The notes: generated by a model from the letters alone, not told the origin. Positions 27,270-35,713 are shown, numbered from the stretch's first letter. The stretch is 64,000 bases of DNA from UKL13-3 sp943369665 (GCA_943369665.1 CALRNX020000008.1:62001-126000); one strand, 5' to 3'. Numbers and translations are program-made.

Positions 27270-28538
27270 TTAGTACTTCACCACATCCGGTAATTTGTAA
27301 CATAACGCCCTTAATCGATCCTCCACATAAAACACCCGTCTTTGCTCGTCTATGGCTAAACCATGCTGCAAGCAACCTTCGGGTAAGGCAGCATAATCAT
27401 AAAACACAATAGAGCCTTTATCAGCATCTAAAATTAATAACCGACCACATTGTGTCGATAAATGGTAATTTTTAAAAACTTTCGTTTCTCCAAAATCAAA
27501 GTTCAACTCCGTTTTTTGTTCAGCTGGCAACTGAGAAAATAATTGTTGCCAAACCAGATTCCCAGTATTTTGATCATAACAATACACCGGACTTCTACCA
27601 TTACAAGTAACAATCAAATTATCCTTATAAAAATCTAAACCAACCCCAAAATCCGGTAATTGCTTTTGCCAAGCTATCTCCCCGGTATTAACGTCAATTG
27701 CAAGCAAAAGCCACATACCATAACCAGCTGCAAAGGCATATACTTTACCTTTGTAATTGGAGAACATAAATACAGAGAACTCAGCAAAAAGACTTCTATA
27801 ATTCTTTTCCCAATCAAATGTTTGAGTACTTAAATTATAACCAACAACAAGTGTCTTTGTTGAATCCTTGTAGTCAGGATAGTAAGTATAAATAGTAAGA
27901 GCTACTACTTTTTCTCCTTTGGTATTTTTAGTAACCCCAATTGAAGCTATTTCAAAACGGCCTGGTATCGGATTTTTATCTGTATATGTGCATACCATTT
28001 CCCAATTTCCTGTGTTGTACATGGCACGAAAAACATATACAGTAGCAGGTTGAGTATAACTGCGAAAACCTTTGTATATATAACCATCTTCATCTTCATA
28101 TATTTGAGGTTCAGCACTCATTGAATCTATCCTGTTTTTCCAAAGAGTCTTCCCGGTTATCATATTTAACGCGTAGTTATTTTTTCCAGCTGATAATACC
28201 AATACATCATCTATCTGAACATGTAGATTATTAGTAAAACCTTCCTCTGGTTCAAAATAATCGCTCCATTCCCATTTGAGTTGGCCTGTATTTTTATCGT
28301 ATAACTTAATAACCTCACCTTTGCCCAAATTATTAAACATACTACTCATCAGTACATCTCCATTGCTGTTCAACATTGGGTTAATGCTATATCCTTCTAG
28401 TGAAGTTGCCCAAACAGTTTCTAACACAGATGTTGGAGATTGATATAATGGAGGCGGAGATATTATTGATGGCTCTTTTTTACAGGTGCTTAAACCTGTG
28501 GAAATAAAAACAGTAAAGAACATTAATAAAACACGCAT
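27270..28538 (-). CDS. PQQ-type beta-propeller lipoprotein
   Basis: 422 aa. Lipoprotein signal with LSTC (Cys 19). The body has repeated blades of the PQQ-binding-like type: YDKNTGQLKWEW, NMITGKTLWKNR, DVNTGEIAWQKQL, YDQNTGNLVWQQLF, each a strand followed by a TG turn and a W. These are structural blades; PQQ binding itself is not implied. In BamB-like proteins such propellers are scaffolds. It is the third gene of the operon, with its start 4 bases after the hydrolase stop, so it may assist or hold the secreted hydrolase (inference). Confidence 0.82.
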   Translation of the reverse strand: MRVLLMFFTVFISTGLSTCKKEPSIISPPPLYQSPTSVLETVWATSLEGYSINPMLNSNGDVLMSSMFNNLGKGEVIKLYDKNTGQLKWEWSDYFEPEEGFTNNLHVQIDDVLVLSAGKNNYALNMITGKTLWKNRIDSMSAEPQIYEDEDGYIYKGFRSYTQPATVYVFRAMYNTGNWEMVCTYTDKNPIPGRFEIASIGVTKNTKGEKVVALTIYTYYPDYKDSTKTLVVGYNLSTQTFDWEKNYRSLFAEFSVFMFSNYKGKVYAFAAGYGMWLLLAIDVNTGEIAWQKQLPDFGVGLDFYKDNLIVTCNGRSPVYCYDQNTGNLVWQQLFSQLPAEQKTELNFDFGETKVFKNYHLSTQCGRLLILDADKGSIVFYDYAALPEGCLQHGLAIDEQRRVFYVEDRLRALCYKLPDVVKY

Positions 28539-28542
28539 ATAA

Positions 28543-30417
28543 CTATCGTTTATCTGTCTTGAAAAATTTTCCGTATTCTCCCTTATAAAGATTTAACAAT
28601 CCCGTTTTAGTCTCTATACAATTCTTCATTTGGTCATGATTTGTTCTATCCATTAATACGAATGACTGAGTATTCCCACCCTGCAAATCAATCTTTATTG
28701 GATACTTAGCCGACTCAGCCAATACCACGCCATCATTCTCTTTATAACTATATGTAGTTATCCATGAAGAAATAACTTGTTGAACGGTTCCTGTGCAATT
28801 CCCTGTGGTATTATTACTCCATGGTGAACTGTAATGATATCCATTGTAAGTTAATACCTGTCCGGGATAATTGCCACAAATATTATTTTGAGGATAGGTA
28901 ATATAATTTATTTGAACTTCGGTTGCAGGAACTCCCGAACCTAAAGGATTGTATACGTTGTTTCGGCAAGACACTACCCCAACTACCCTGCATTGCATAA
29001 CCGTTTTACTTTCCCTTGCACCGATCAGATCGGTAAGGTAATAATCATTGGCATTGGTGAGCCAAACCTTACCCTTATCGTATGCTTCTTTATTTTGTCT
29101 TGCATCTTTTAGCTTTTTGTTGAAATAAAGTATCATAGCACCTCCAACAATCGGACTTAGTCCTGTTACAAATATTGACCCTGCCAATTTTTTTTTCGTT
29201 TTTTTCTCCTCCCCTTTTTCATATTCATATCCCGCAGCAAATTCATTAATTAAATTATTTACTTTTATTGGCAACTGATCATCGTTTGTATAGCCAAAAT
29301 ACAACTCTGCATTAGGTGAATTCTTTTGTACTTCCCCAATATCCATCGTACTGCTCATAAATCGCCACATTATAGGTTGTTCTTCGACACCATAGAATTG
29401 AACAACAGGAACTTTTGAAACATACTCGTTCAAGCCTTGGCGATGAGTACCATTAACGGTTTCCCCTATTAAAAATGGTGAACCAACATAAAAATCTTTT
29501 GTAGTTGCCTTGTAGTAATTATCCATAGTTAAAGGGATGATAGAATTAGACAAAACACCACAACCCTTTCCAATAATAGCTTTCATGTAATTTGAAGGAA
29601 TTAAGCTTGTAAGAAAATTAGCGTTTAGCTTTGGAACAATGATGGCTCCACCTAAACTTTGGCAAGCCTCATTTACAAAAGCCGGAAGCCTATCTCTTCC
29701 TAAGTTTGGACGACAGTTATTTAAGACTTCGGCACCCCCATGAGGTGTACCAAATGTAACCAAACCATGGGCGTACGTATCATACAATTGTGGTTGTAAA
29801 TCCATATTACGTAGCCATTCACGTCCTACAATACCTCCCTGGCTATGAGCTACAATAAAGTCGTATATTGTTTTTTCATTTTGGGACAGAGTTGTATGCG
29901 CGTAATTCTCTAAGTCACCAGATGTGGCGGCAATTCCCAAATCTTCAGAGTATAATTGAACAGCATTTGAACCGGAAGTACTTAATCCTCTATGCGATCT
30001 TATTTTTCTAGGAGGAAAACTTGGATCATAAGGTACTCCAAATTGACTTGCTTTTGCAGGGACGGCTAACGAATTTGTATTCCCATTTAATCCATGTATC
30101 CAAAAAACATTTCTATCGTCTTCAGTTTTAGGATATGCCCTAGCGGTATCGCCAATTATTCGAACAGGTTCTTCCGGCTCTGCAGGCCTGGGAACTTCGG
30201 GTTGCGGAAGTTGATATCTGGGCTGCCCTATTATAGGACAGGGTACATTTTCATAACCCTGAGGATACGCAAACAGTTTAAGGTGGTATTTCTCTAAAGC
30301 GAATTGTATCGAATCCTGAAACTTAACGGCTATCGGATTTTGTTGAGCAGATGTTGTAAAACATAATGCAATTACAATACTGCATATTAGTGTTGAATAT
30401 GGTTTACTATTTTTCAT
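28543..30417 (-). CDS. Secreted alpha/beta hydrolase (lipase/PGAP1-like)
   Basis: 624 aa. The signal peptide (LICSIVIALCFTTSAQQ) is followed by a Pro-rich linker (PEVPRPAEPEEPVR). The hydrolase core starts at VFWIHGLNGNTNSL (oxyanion loop). The nucleophile elbow is FIVAHSQGGIVGREWL, with GTPHGGAEV after it, as in lipases and PGAP1-like proteins. The acid and base are likely in ENDGVVLAESAKYP and RTNHDQMKNCIE near the end. A hydrophobic stretch around residues 407-427 (FVTGLSPIVGGAMILYF) follows a Lys-rich segment and may be a membrane segment. Substrate unknown. Second gene of the XRE-linked operon; start 4 bases after the T9SS gene stop. Confidence 0.82.
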   Translation of the reverse strand: MKNSKPYSTLICSIVIALCFTTSAQQNPIAVKFQDSIQFALEKYHLKLFAYPQGYENVPCPIIGQPRYQLPQPEVPRPAEPEEPVRIIGDTARAYPKTEDDRNVFWIHGLNGNTNSLAVPAKASQFGVPYDPSFPPRKIRSHRGLSTSGSNAVQLYSEDLGIAATSGDLENYAHTTLSQNEKTIYDFIVAHSQGGIVGREWLRNMDLQPQLYDTYAHGLVTFGTPHGGAEVLNNCRPNLGRDRLPAFVNEACQSLGGAIIVPKLNANFLTSLIPSNYMKAIIGKGCGVLSNSIIPLTMDNYYKATTKDFYVGSPFLIGETVNGTHRQGLNEYVSKVPVVQFYGVEEQPIMWRFMSSTMDIGEVQKNSPNAELYFGYTNDDQLPIKVNNLINEFAAGYEYEKGEEKKTKKKLAGSIFVTGLSPIVGGAMILYFNKKLKDARQNKEAYDKGKVWLTNANDYYLTDLIGARESKTVMQCRVVGVVSCRNNVYNPLGSGVPATEVQINYITYPQNNICGNYPGQVLTYNGYHYSSPWSNNTTGNCTGTVQQVISSWITTYSYKENDGVVLAESAKYPIKIDLQGGNTQSFVLMDRTNHDQMKNCIETKTGLLNLYKGEYGKFFKTDKR

Positions 30418-30421
30418 GGCT

Positions 30422-31462
30422 TTATTGTTTAATAAATTGGCTTGTTAAAATTGAGTTGTTATTGATTACCTGAACAGCATAAAATCCGGGTTCAAGATCT
30501 GGCATACTTACATTCACGTTGTTTGTGTTGCCATTAGGAATATCAATGATCTTCCCGGTAAGCATGTTTAAAATCCGTATTTGTTTTACAACATTACCTT
30601 GATTCAAGACAACCTGAATTGAAAAAACACCTTGGTTTGGATTGGGGTATAATAAAACGGTTTCCTTGATTTGATCGAGTGATTTGTTTATGAGGTTAGC
30701 AAAATCCTCAATCTTGTAATCAAAATAATACACCAATTTTACTGCCGTTAAACATGGACCATTTAAAGAGGTAATCGCTGTTTCTGTTTTCGACAAAACC
30801 TGCAGGTACCCCCTGCCATTCTCCATTTGAGTGTATCCATCATAATCCTTGCATTTGTTTCCAACTTCATCAATTCTCTCGGTCGTAATAAGGAGGTTCT
30901 CTTTGTCGTAAGTGGTCGTGACCCCGTCATCTATAATGCTAAATTTTCCGGAACCATAGTCACGATAATTAATTCCATTGACTTTTAGTTGGTCAAACAA
31001 GGATGGACTTCCTTCCGGAAAACTGACTAAACCAGGATGGTAACCATTTTGTTGAAGATCAATTTGATCATTCGCCCTCTCGATAAGTTGGTCGTCACTG
31101 TAACTTAATGTATTCATTAAGTCTCCGTATTTATCATAAAGCCTCATTCCAGAGTTGTTGTATACAACCCTCTTGGGTAGTTTTAACCAATCTTTGGTGT
31201 AACCGTTACTATCATAAACGATCTCAAGTTCTTCGGTATAATCAGCACTTATTTTTCGTGTCACACTCTTTTCTGAATACCGAAGCTCATATTTGATTTT
31301 TTCTGTTTCCGACAATTTATCAAAAACTCCCTGATCAATAATTGCATAGTTGTATTCAACCTCTTTATGCTTTTCTGAATAAATTAAATCTTGGGAAAAC
31401 AGTGGCGTAACTCCAGCAATACCTATGCTTAGAGCTATCATTTTTAGCGTAGTTTTTTTCAT
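30422..31462 (-). CDS. T9SS type A sorting-domain protein, first gene of hydrolase operon
   Basis: 346 aa. The signal peptide ends at PLFSQ. Residues about 30-260 contain repeats like YDSNGYTKDW, YDKYGDLMNTL and YDKENLLITTE, the YD-type strand turns seen in outer-surface proteins. Residues 270-346 are a type A T9SS C-terminal domain: LLYPNPNQGVFSIQV, IRILNMLTGKIID, then LEPGFYAVQVINNNS. The protein is therefore exported through the outer membrane and attached or released at the surface. First gene of the operon whose start lies 132 bases from the XRE regulator. Confidence 0.86.
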   Translation of the reverse strand: MKKTTLKMIALSIGIAGVTPLFSQDLIYSEKHKEVEYNYAIIDQGVFDKLSETEKIKYELRYSEKSVTRKISADYTEELEIVYDSNGYTKDWLKLPKRVVYNNSGMRLYDKYGDLMNTLSYSDDQLIERANDQIDLQQNGYHPGLVSFPEGSPSLFDQLKVNGINYRDYGSGKFSIIDDGVTTTYDKENLLITTERIDEVGNKCKDYDGYTQMENGRGYLQVLSKTETAITSLNGPCLTAVKLVYYFDYKIEDFANLINKSLDQIKETVLLYPNPNQGVFSIQVVLNQGNVVKQIRILNMLTGKIIDIPNGNTNNVNVSMPDLEPGFYAVQVINNNSILTSQFIKQ

Positions 31463-31469
31463 AGGGTAT
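31456..31469. repeat. Left outer arm of divergent-region inverted repeat
   Basis: TTTTCATAGGGTAT, the exact reverse complement of ATACCCTATGAAAA at 31587-31600. Each arm includes the start codon of the gene on its side (T9SS gene and XRE gene). Confidence 0.7.
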
Positions 31470-31538
31470 TAAATATTTAGTTTGAAAATTTGGCTTTTCA
31501 AATTTTAAATTATTATTAATATCTTCGGATTAGAATCA

Positions 31539-31575
31539 GTGTCTTATTAAAACAATTGGTGTTTTATTAAGACAC
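31539..31575. promoter_or_regulatory. Palindrome, probable operator of the XRE regulator
   Basis: GTGTCTTATTAAAACA pairs with the reverse arm TGTTTTATTAAGACAC around a 5-base centre: 15 of 16 positions match. It sits between the divergent T9SS-hydrolase operon and the XRE gene. Upstream of it, TATCTTCG at 31520-31527 is a possible -7 box for the XRE gene, so the palindrome would overlap or follow the start point and suit repression. It is also a good hairpin, but no T run follows. Confidence 0.6.
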
Positions 31576-31586
31576 GTTAACATATC

Positions 31587-31600
31587 ATACCCTATGAAAA
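31587..31600. repeat. Right outer arm of divergent-region inverted repeat
   Basis: ATACCCTATGAAAA, containing the XRE start codon at 31594; identical on the minus strand to the start region of the facing operon. Confidence 0.7.
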
Positions 31601-31962
31601 CGAAAAAATCCACTGATGCTTCTTTAGCCAGAAGTATTGGTTCTACTCTGAGACTTGTTAGGACCTACAAAGGAGAATCTTCCGATGCCGTTGCACTTAT
31701 TTTAGGATATAAGTATGCCAGCTCCTACTGCAAAGTAGAGCGAGGAGAAGTTCATGAATTGAGCATCGAAACCCTGCTTAAGTTCTGCGATCATTTTAAT
31801 ATTAATCTTCTTACGTTCTTTATTCTAGCGGAGCAAACTGAAAAGATCGATATTGCTCATATTGTTCCGCAAGGACGGCAGTTGAACGAATTTATTAATG
31901 CAAATGAACGGCAACTCATTGATGAGATCCTGCGGTTCAGGAATATTGTACTGCATCAGTAA
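31594..31962 (+). CDS. XRE-type helix-turn-helix regulator
   Basis: 122 aa. Residues about 12-72 are a single HTH_3 domain: LARSIGSTLRLVRTYKG, DAVALILGYKYASSYCKVERGE (turn and recognition helix) and LSIETLLKFCDHFNIN. The C-terminal part is helical and may dimerise (EFINANERQLIDEILRF). Cytoplasmic DNA-binding protein. It is divergent from a four-gene operon of exported proteins, with a palindrome between them, which makes it the likely local repressor and autoregulator. No antitoxin-style partner is adjacent. Confidence 0.88.
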   Translation: MKTKKSTDASLARSIGSTLRLVRTYKGESSDAVALILGYKYASSYCKVERGEVHELSIETLLKFCDHFNINLLTFFILAEQTEKIDIAHIVPQGRQLNEFINANERQLIDEILRFRNIVLHQ

Positions 31963-31971
31963 ACAATACTC

Positions 31972-32442
31972 TTAGTCATTGTGGTAAGGTTCACCTTTGA
32001 GGATGGTATACGCGCGGTATAATTGTTCAATAAAAACAAGGCGAATGAGTTGATGCGAAAAGGTCATTTTGGAAAGCGAAAGTTTTGCATTAGCCCTGTC
32101 ATATACTTGCTGTGAAAACCCGAAAGCTCCACCAATCACAAACACACAGCTTGCATGTGTGTTGGCTAATTTTTGCAATGTATTGGCAAACTCCCTCGAA
32201 GTATAACTTGCTCCTTTTTCATCCAATAATATTACATAATCAGTGGGGTTAATTTTTTTGAGCAATAATTCTCCTTCTGCCTTTTTAACCTGTTCCCCAT
32301 CGGCCGAACGCAATTTGGCAGGCAATTCAATCACAATATTCTCAAACTTGGTATAATGTTTAAGCCTGCCGGCAAACTCATCAAAGCCTGTGTCCACAAA
32401 CTTAAAATGGGTTTTACCCAATTGAATGAGGGAGATCTTCAT
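31972..32442 (-). CDS. rlmH: 23S rRNA (pseudouridine-1915-N3) methyltransferase
   Basis: 156 aa, the usual size. RlmH is a SPOUT enzyme that methylates pseudouridine 1915 in helix 69 of 23S rRNA, using SAM on assembled 70S ribosomes. The knot is visible in VILLDEKGASYTSREFA, CVFVIGGAFGFSQ and LSLSKMTFSHQLIRLVFIEQLYRAYTILKGEPYHN, the strongest family signature. Its first codons and upstream region are triplicated by a tandem duplication, so two truncated copies of its start lie upstream. It converges on the XRE gene with only 9 bases between stops. Confidence 0.96.
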   Translation of the reverse strand: MKISLIQLGKTHFKFVDTGFDEFAGRLKHYTKFENIVIELPAKLRSADGEQVKKAEGELLLKKINPTDYVILLDEKGASYTSREFANTLQKLANTHASCVFVIGGAFGFSQQVYDRANAKLSLSKMTFSHQLIRLVFIEQLYRAYTILKGEPYHND

Positions 32443-32496
32443 AACACGAAAGTATTTCTTTAGCCGCAGATTTCGCGGATTACGTTTATTATATTT

Positions 32497-32571
32497 TTAT
32501 GAATCGGCATACATAAAAACAGATGAATGCTCCAAATATGTTTTACCCAATTGAATAAGGGAGATCTTCAT
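32497..32571 (-). pseudogene. Truncated rlmH start, tandem copy 2
   Basis: A frame of 24 codons plus stop starting MKISLIQLGKT, the same first 11 residues as rlmH, then diverging into repeat-derived codons and a TAA stop. It is a duplication by-product and has the same upstream sequence as rlmH. Confidence 0.75.
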
Positions 32572-32624
32572 AACACGAAAGTATTTCTTTGGCCACAGAT
32601 TTCGCGGATTACGTTATTATATTT

Positions 32625-32699
32625 TTATGAATCGGCATACATAAAAACAGATGAATGCTCCAAATATGTTTTACCCAATTGAATAAGGGAGATCTTCAT
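32625..32699 (-). pseudogene. Truncated rlmH start, tandem copy 3
   Basis: Same 24-codon frame as at 32497, starting MKISLIQLGKT and ending at the equivalent TAA. Confidence 0.75.
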
Positions 32700-32719
32700 C
32701 ACGCGAAAGTATTTCTTTG

Positions 32720-32825
32720 GCCGCAGATTTCGCGGATTACGTTTATTATATTTTTATGAATCGGCATGCATAAAAACAGATGAATGCTCCAGTGACAACT
32801 CAACGTAATCCGCGAAATCCGCGGC
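32720..32825. repeat. Inverted copies of a GCGG element near clpC
   Basis: GCCGCAGATTTCGCGGATTA at 32720 recurs inverted at 32802-32825 with one difference. The inner sequence (CCGC...GCGG) is itself palindromic. The element also sits once in each tandem unit, so it may be a REP-like intergenic repeat. Confidence 0.6.
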
Positions 32826-32858
32826 AAAAAAAAGTCCCACATTGCTGTGAGACTTTTT
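32826..32858 (-). terminator. Rho-independent terminator after clpC
   Basis: In the minus transcript AAAAAGTCTCACA pairs with TGTGGGACTTTTT (one U-G pair) around a 4-base loop and runs on into more T. It begins 6 bases after the clpC stop. Confidence 0.85.
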
Positions 32859-32863
32859 GAATA

Positions 32864-35410
32864 CTAATTATCCGCAGGATTGATTGAAGGAGTATCCTTC
32901 TTCTTGCGTGGTTCTTTCTTTTTGATCACCGTGATCTTAAGCTCCGGTGCATCTTTTTCGTAATCCACTTCAATGGTTGCTCCTTCGCCTGCTTCGCCTT
33001 TTAACAGCTCTTCGGCAATCGGATCTTCCACAAAACGCTGGATGGTACGCGCCAATGGTCTTGCGCCCATATCCGGATCAAATCCTTTTTCGGCTAAAAA
33101 TCCTTTGGCTTCATCTGTAATTTTAAATACATAACTCAATTCCTCTACACGTTTTACCAATTTTTCCATGTTGAGGTCAAGGATCTTGGTGATCGCTTCT
33201 TTGGCCAATGAGTTAAATACGATCACATCGTCAATACGGTTCAAAAACTCAGGAGAGAAAAAGCGTTTCAATGCATTTTCGATCACCACTTTTGCATGTG
33301 TATCTTGTTGTGCATCTTTTGCAGGTGTTCCGAAACCAACACCTTGCCCGAAGTCTTTTAACTGGCGTGAACCAATATTAGAGGTCATGATGATGATGGT
33401 ATTTCTAAAATCAACTTTACGACCCAAACTGTCTGTTAAAAATCCTTCGTCTAATACCTGTAATAAAATATTAAATACATCCGGATGTGCTTTTTCGATT
33501 TCGTCAAGCAATACAACCGCGTATGGTTTCCTGCGGATTTTTTCAGTAAGCTGTCCACCTTCTTCATAACCGATATAACCCGGAGGCGCTCCCACCAAAC
33601 GGCTTACAGCAAATTTCTCCATATACTCGCTCATGTCGATACGGATCATGGCATCATCGGTATCAAATAAATAGCGGGCCAATACTTTTGCCATTTCGGT
33701 TTTTCCAACACCAGTTGGACCTAAAAACACAAATGAACCAATGGGTTTATTCGGATTTTTCAATCCTGCACGTGTACGTTGAATGGCTTTAGCCAGTTTT
33801 TTAATGGCTTCATCCTGCCCGATCACTTTGCCTTGCAATTCGGTGCCCATATTCAACAAACGAATGCCTTCGCTTTGCGCAATACGTTTTACCGGGATAC
33901 CCGTCATCATCGCGATCACTTCGGCTACATCATCTTCCGTAACTTTATAACGTTGCGACTTGGTTTCTTCTTCCCATTTCGACTTTTCGGTTTCCAGTTG
34001 CTCGAGTAAATGTTTTTCGCGGTCGCGCAATTTGGCCGCCTCTTCGTATTTCTGGCTTTTAACAACCTTGTTTTTTTCTACCTTGATATCCTCGATCATT
34101 TTCTCGAGTTCCAACACATTGGGTGGAACATGGATATTGCTGATATGCACCCTTGCCCCTGCTTCGTCTAACACATCAATGGCTTTATCCGGCAGATGCC
34201 TGTCGGTCATGTAACGGTTACTCATGGCCACACATGCTTCAATAGCTGCATCTTCATACGTTACACTGTGGTGATCTTCGTATTTGTTTTTGATATTGTT
34301 TAAGATCTCAACGGTTTCTTCAGGAGATGCAGGATTCACCATCACCACCTGGAAACGTCTTTCCAACGCACCATCTTTTTCAATATACTGGCGGTATTCA
34401 TCCAGTGTTGTAGCTCCAATGCATTGGATCTCTCCACGTGCCAAAGCAGGTTTAAACATATTGGAAGCGTCCAGTGAACCCGAAGCGCCACCTGCACCCA
34501 CGATCGTGTGAATTTCATCAATAAACAAGATCACATCAGGAGATTTTTCCAATTCGTTCATCACTGCTTTCATGCGCTCCTCAAACTGTCCGCGGTATTT
34601 GGTACCGGCAACAAGTGAAGCCAGATCCAACATGATCACGCGTTTGTTGAACAACACACGTGAAACTTTACGTTGCACGATGCGCAATGCCAAACCTTCG
34701 GCAATGGCCGTTTTACCAACACCCGGCTCACCGATCAAAATCGGATTGTTTTTCTTTCTGCGGCTCAGGATCTGTGAAACGCGCTCAATTTCTTTTTCGC
34801 GGCCCACAATCGGGTCGAGCTTACCTTCTTCGGCACTTTTGGTGAGGTCCCTACCAAAATTATCCAAAACCGGAGTTTTTGATTTTACATCGCCTTTTCT
34901 AACCGGCTCCTGAGGTTTGCGCTCTTCACGGTAGTATTCTTCTTCTGAATCCTGGCTCATTTCGTTCCTTACTTCTGAAATATTGTTTTCAATTGCTGCT
35001 TTGAAGATATCATAGGATACTCCATACTGCGAAAGGATCTGGGATGCCAGATTGTCCTCATCGCGTAGAATGGATAGCAGCAAATGCTCTGTTCCGATAA
35101 TATCTGTTTTGAAAATTTTAGCCTCGAGGTAGGTTATTTTTAACACCTTCTCGGCCTGCTTGGTCAGCGGGATATTCACCAGGTTGGTATTGTTGGTGGC
35201 GGTTCCCTTTATGGCATCTTCGATCGTTTTCTTCAAACGGATGCTGTCGATATCAAGCGCTTTTATTGTTTTTATGGCTTTGCCGTCCCCTTCGCGAATA
35301 AGGCCAAGCAATAAGTGTTCTGTGCCAATATAATCGTGGCCAAGCCTGATGGCTTCTTCGCGGCTGTAACTGATTACATCTTTAACACGTGGTGAAAATT
35401 TTGCTTCCAT
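32864..35410 (-). CDS. clpC: ATP-dependent Clp protease ATPase subunit ClpC
   Basis: 848 aa. Two N-terminal Clp repeats (FSPRVKDVISYSREEA; the second from LTKQAEKVLKITYLEAK). First AAA+: Walker A GEPGVGKTA, Walker B VILFIDEIHTIVG. Middle coiled coil with a UvrB/UvrC-like motif (YEEAAKLRDREKHLLEQLE), which distinguishes ClpC from ClpB. Second AAA+: GPTGVGKTEMAKVLA and VVLLDEIEKAHPDVFN. The C-terminal domain is GFDPDMGARPLARTIQRFVEDPI. It unfolds substrates for the ClpP peptidase in the cytoplasm. No McsA/McsB genes are nearby. A full promoter (-33/-7) lies upstream. Confidence 0.97.
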   Translation of the reverse strand: MEAKFSPRVKDVISYSREEAIRLGHDYIGTEHLLLGLIREGDGKAIKTIKALDIDSIRLKKTIEDAIKGTATNNTNLVNIPLTKQAEKVLKITYLEAKIFKTDIIGTEHLLLSILRDEDNLASQILSQYGVSYDIFKAAIENNISEVRNEMSQDSEEEYYREERKPQEPVRKGDVKSKTPVLDNFGRDLTKSAEEGKLDPIVGREKEIERVSQILSRRKKNNPILIGEPGVGKTAIAEGLALRIVQRKVSRVLFNKRVIMLDLASLVAGTKYRGQFEERMKAVMNELEKSPDVILFIDEIHTIVGAGGASGSLDASNMFKPALARGEIQCIGATTLDEYRQYIEKDGALERRFQVVMVNPASPEETVEILNNIKNKYEDHHSVTYEDAAIEACVAMSNRYMTDRHLPDKAIDVLDEAGARVHISNIHVPPNVLELEKMIEDIKVEKNKVVKSQKYEEAAKLRDREKHLLEQLETEKSKWEEETKSQRYKVTEDDVAEVIAMMTGIPVKRIAQSEGIRLLNMGTELQGKVIGQDEAIKKLAKAIQRTRAGLKNPNKPIGSFVFLGPTGVGKTEMAKVLARYLFDTDDAMIRIDMSEYMEKFAVSRLVGAPPGYIGYEEGGQLTEKIRRKPYAVVLLDEIEKAHPDVFNILLQVLDEGFLTDSLGRKVDFRNTIIIMTSNIGSRQLKDFGQGVGFGTPAKDAQQDTHAKVVIENALKRFFSPEFLNRIDDVIVFNSLAKEAITKILDLNMEKLVKRVEELSYVFKITDEAKGFLAEKGFDPDMGARPLARTIQRFVEDPIAEELLKGEAGEGATIEVDYEKDAPELKITVIKKKEPRKKKDTPSINPADN

Positions 35411-35451
35411 GTTTATATGACAAATAAATGTATCTAATGGTTGACTTTAGT

Positions 35452-35482
35452 CAAATATAATTCCAATTACGAATAAAGGCAA
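35452..35482 (-). promoter_or_regulatory. Promoter of clpC
   Basis: On the minus strand TTG (35482-35480), then 20 bases, then TATATTTG (35459-35452): exact consensus TTG-N20-TAnnTTTG for Bacteroidota sigma factor. The start point would lie about 35 bases before the ATG. Confidence 0.7.
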
Positions 35483-35597
35483 TTTGACAGTATTTACTTA
35501 TAAACGTAGAAACAGGCCGGATGTTTATAAAAGTGGGTGATTTATGGTGCAAATAGTATCTAACGGATGCATAAATTAAGAGAATATTAAGTTTAGA

Positions 35598-35698
35598 GAA
35601 TCGGTTCCTACTATCGTTTCTTTCCTGTAGCTATTTTTCACCTCAGTATCCGGCATTGTAGTACAAAACCCTCACCTGCTTTCGCAGATGAGGGTTTT
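35598..35698. repeat. Array segment R3, copy a (terminator segment)
   Basis: About 100 bases similar to 36804-36906. Both start GAATCGGTTCCTACTATCG and end in a terminator-like stem. Confidence 0.8.
35665..35698. terminator. Terminator hairpin in array segment R3a
   Basis: AAAACCCTCA(C)CTGC pairs with GCAG(A)TGAGGGTTTT around TTTC, 14 pairs plus one wobble. T runs flank the stem on the plus side; A runs suit the minus side less. Confidence 0.7.
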
Positions 35699-35713
35699 AT
35701 ACTTTTTTCAATA

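Larger units (their letters stand above)
32411..32790. repeat. Three tandem copies of the rlmH start region
   Basis: Units begin at 32411, 32540 and 32668 with GTTTTACCCAATTGAAT; periods are 129 and 128 bases. The first unit contains the first codons of rlmH; each unit also contains AGATTTCGCGGATTACG and CATAAAAACAGATGAATG. The units differ by a few substitutions and one T. The last unit stops short by about 6 bases. Confidence 0.9.

Noticed and set aside
32411..32790. Possible CRISPR array
   Set aside because: Units are 128-129 bases with no short repeat and variable spacer structure; it is a plain tandem duplication including rlmH codons.
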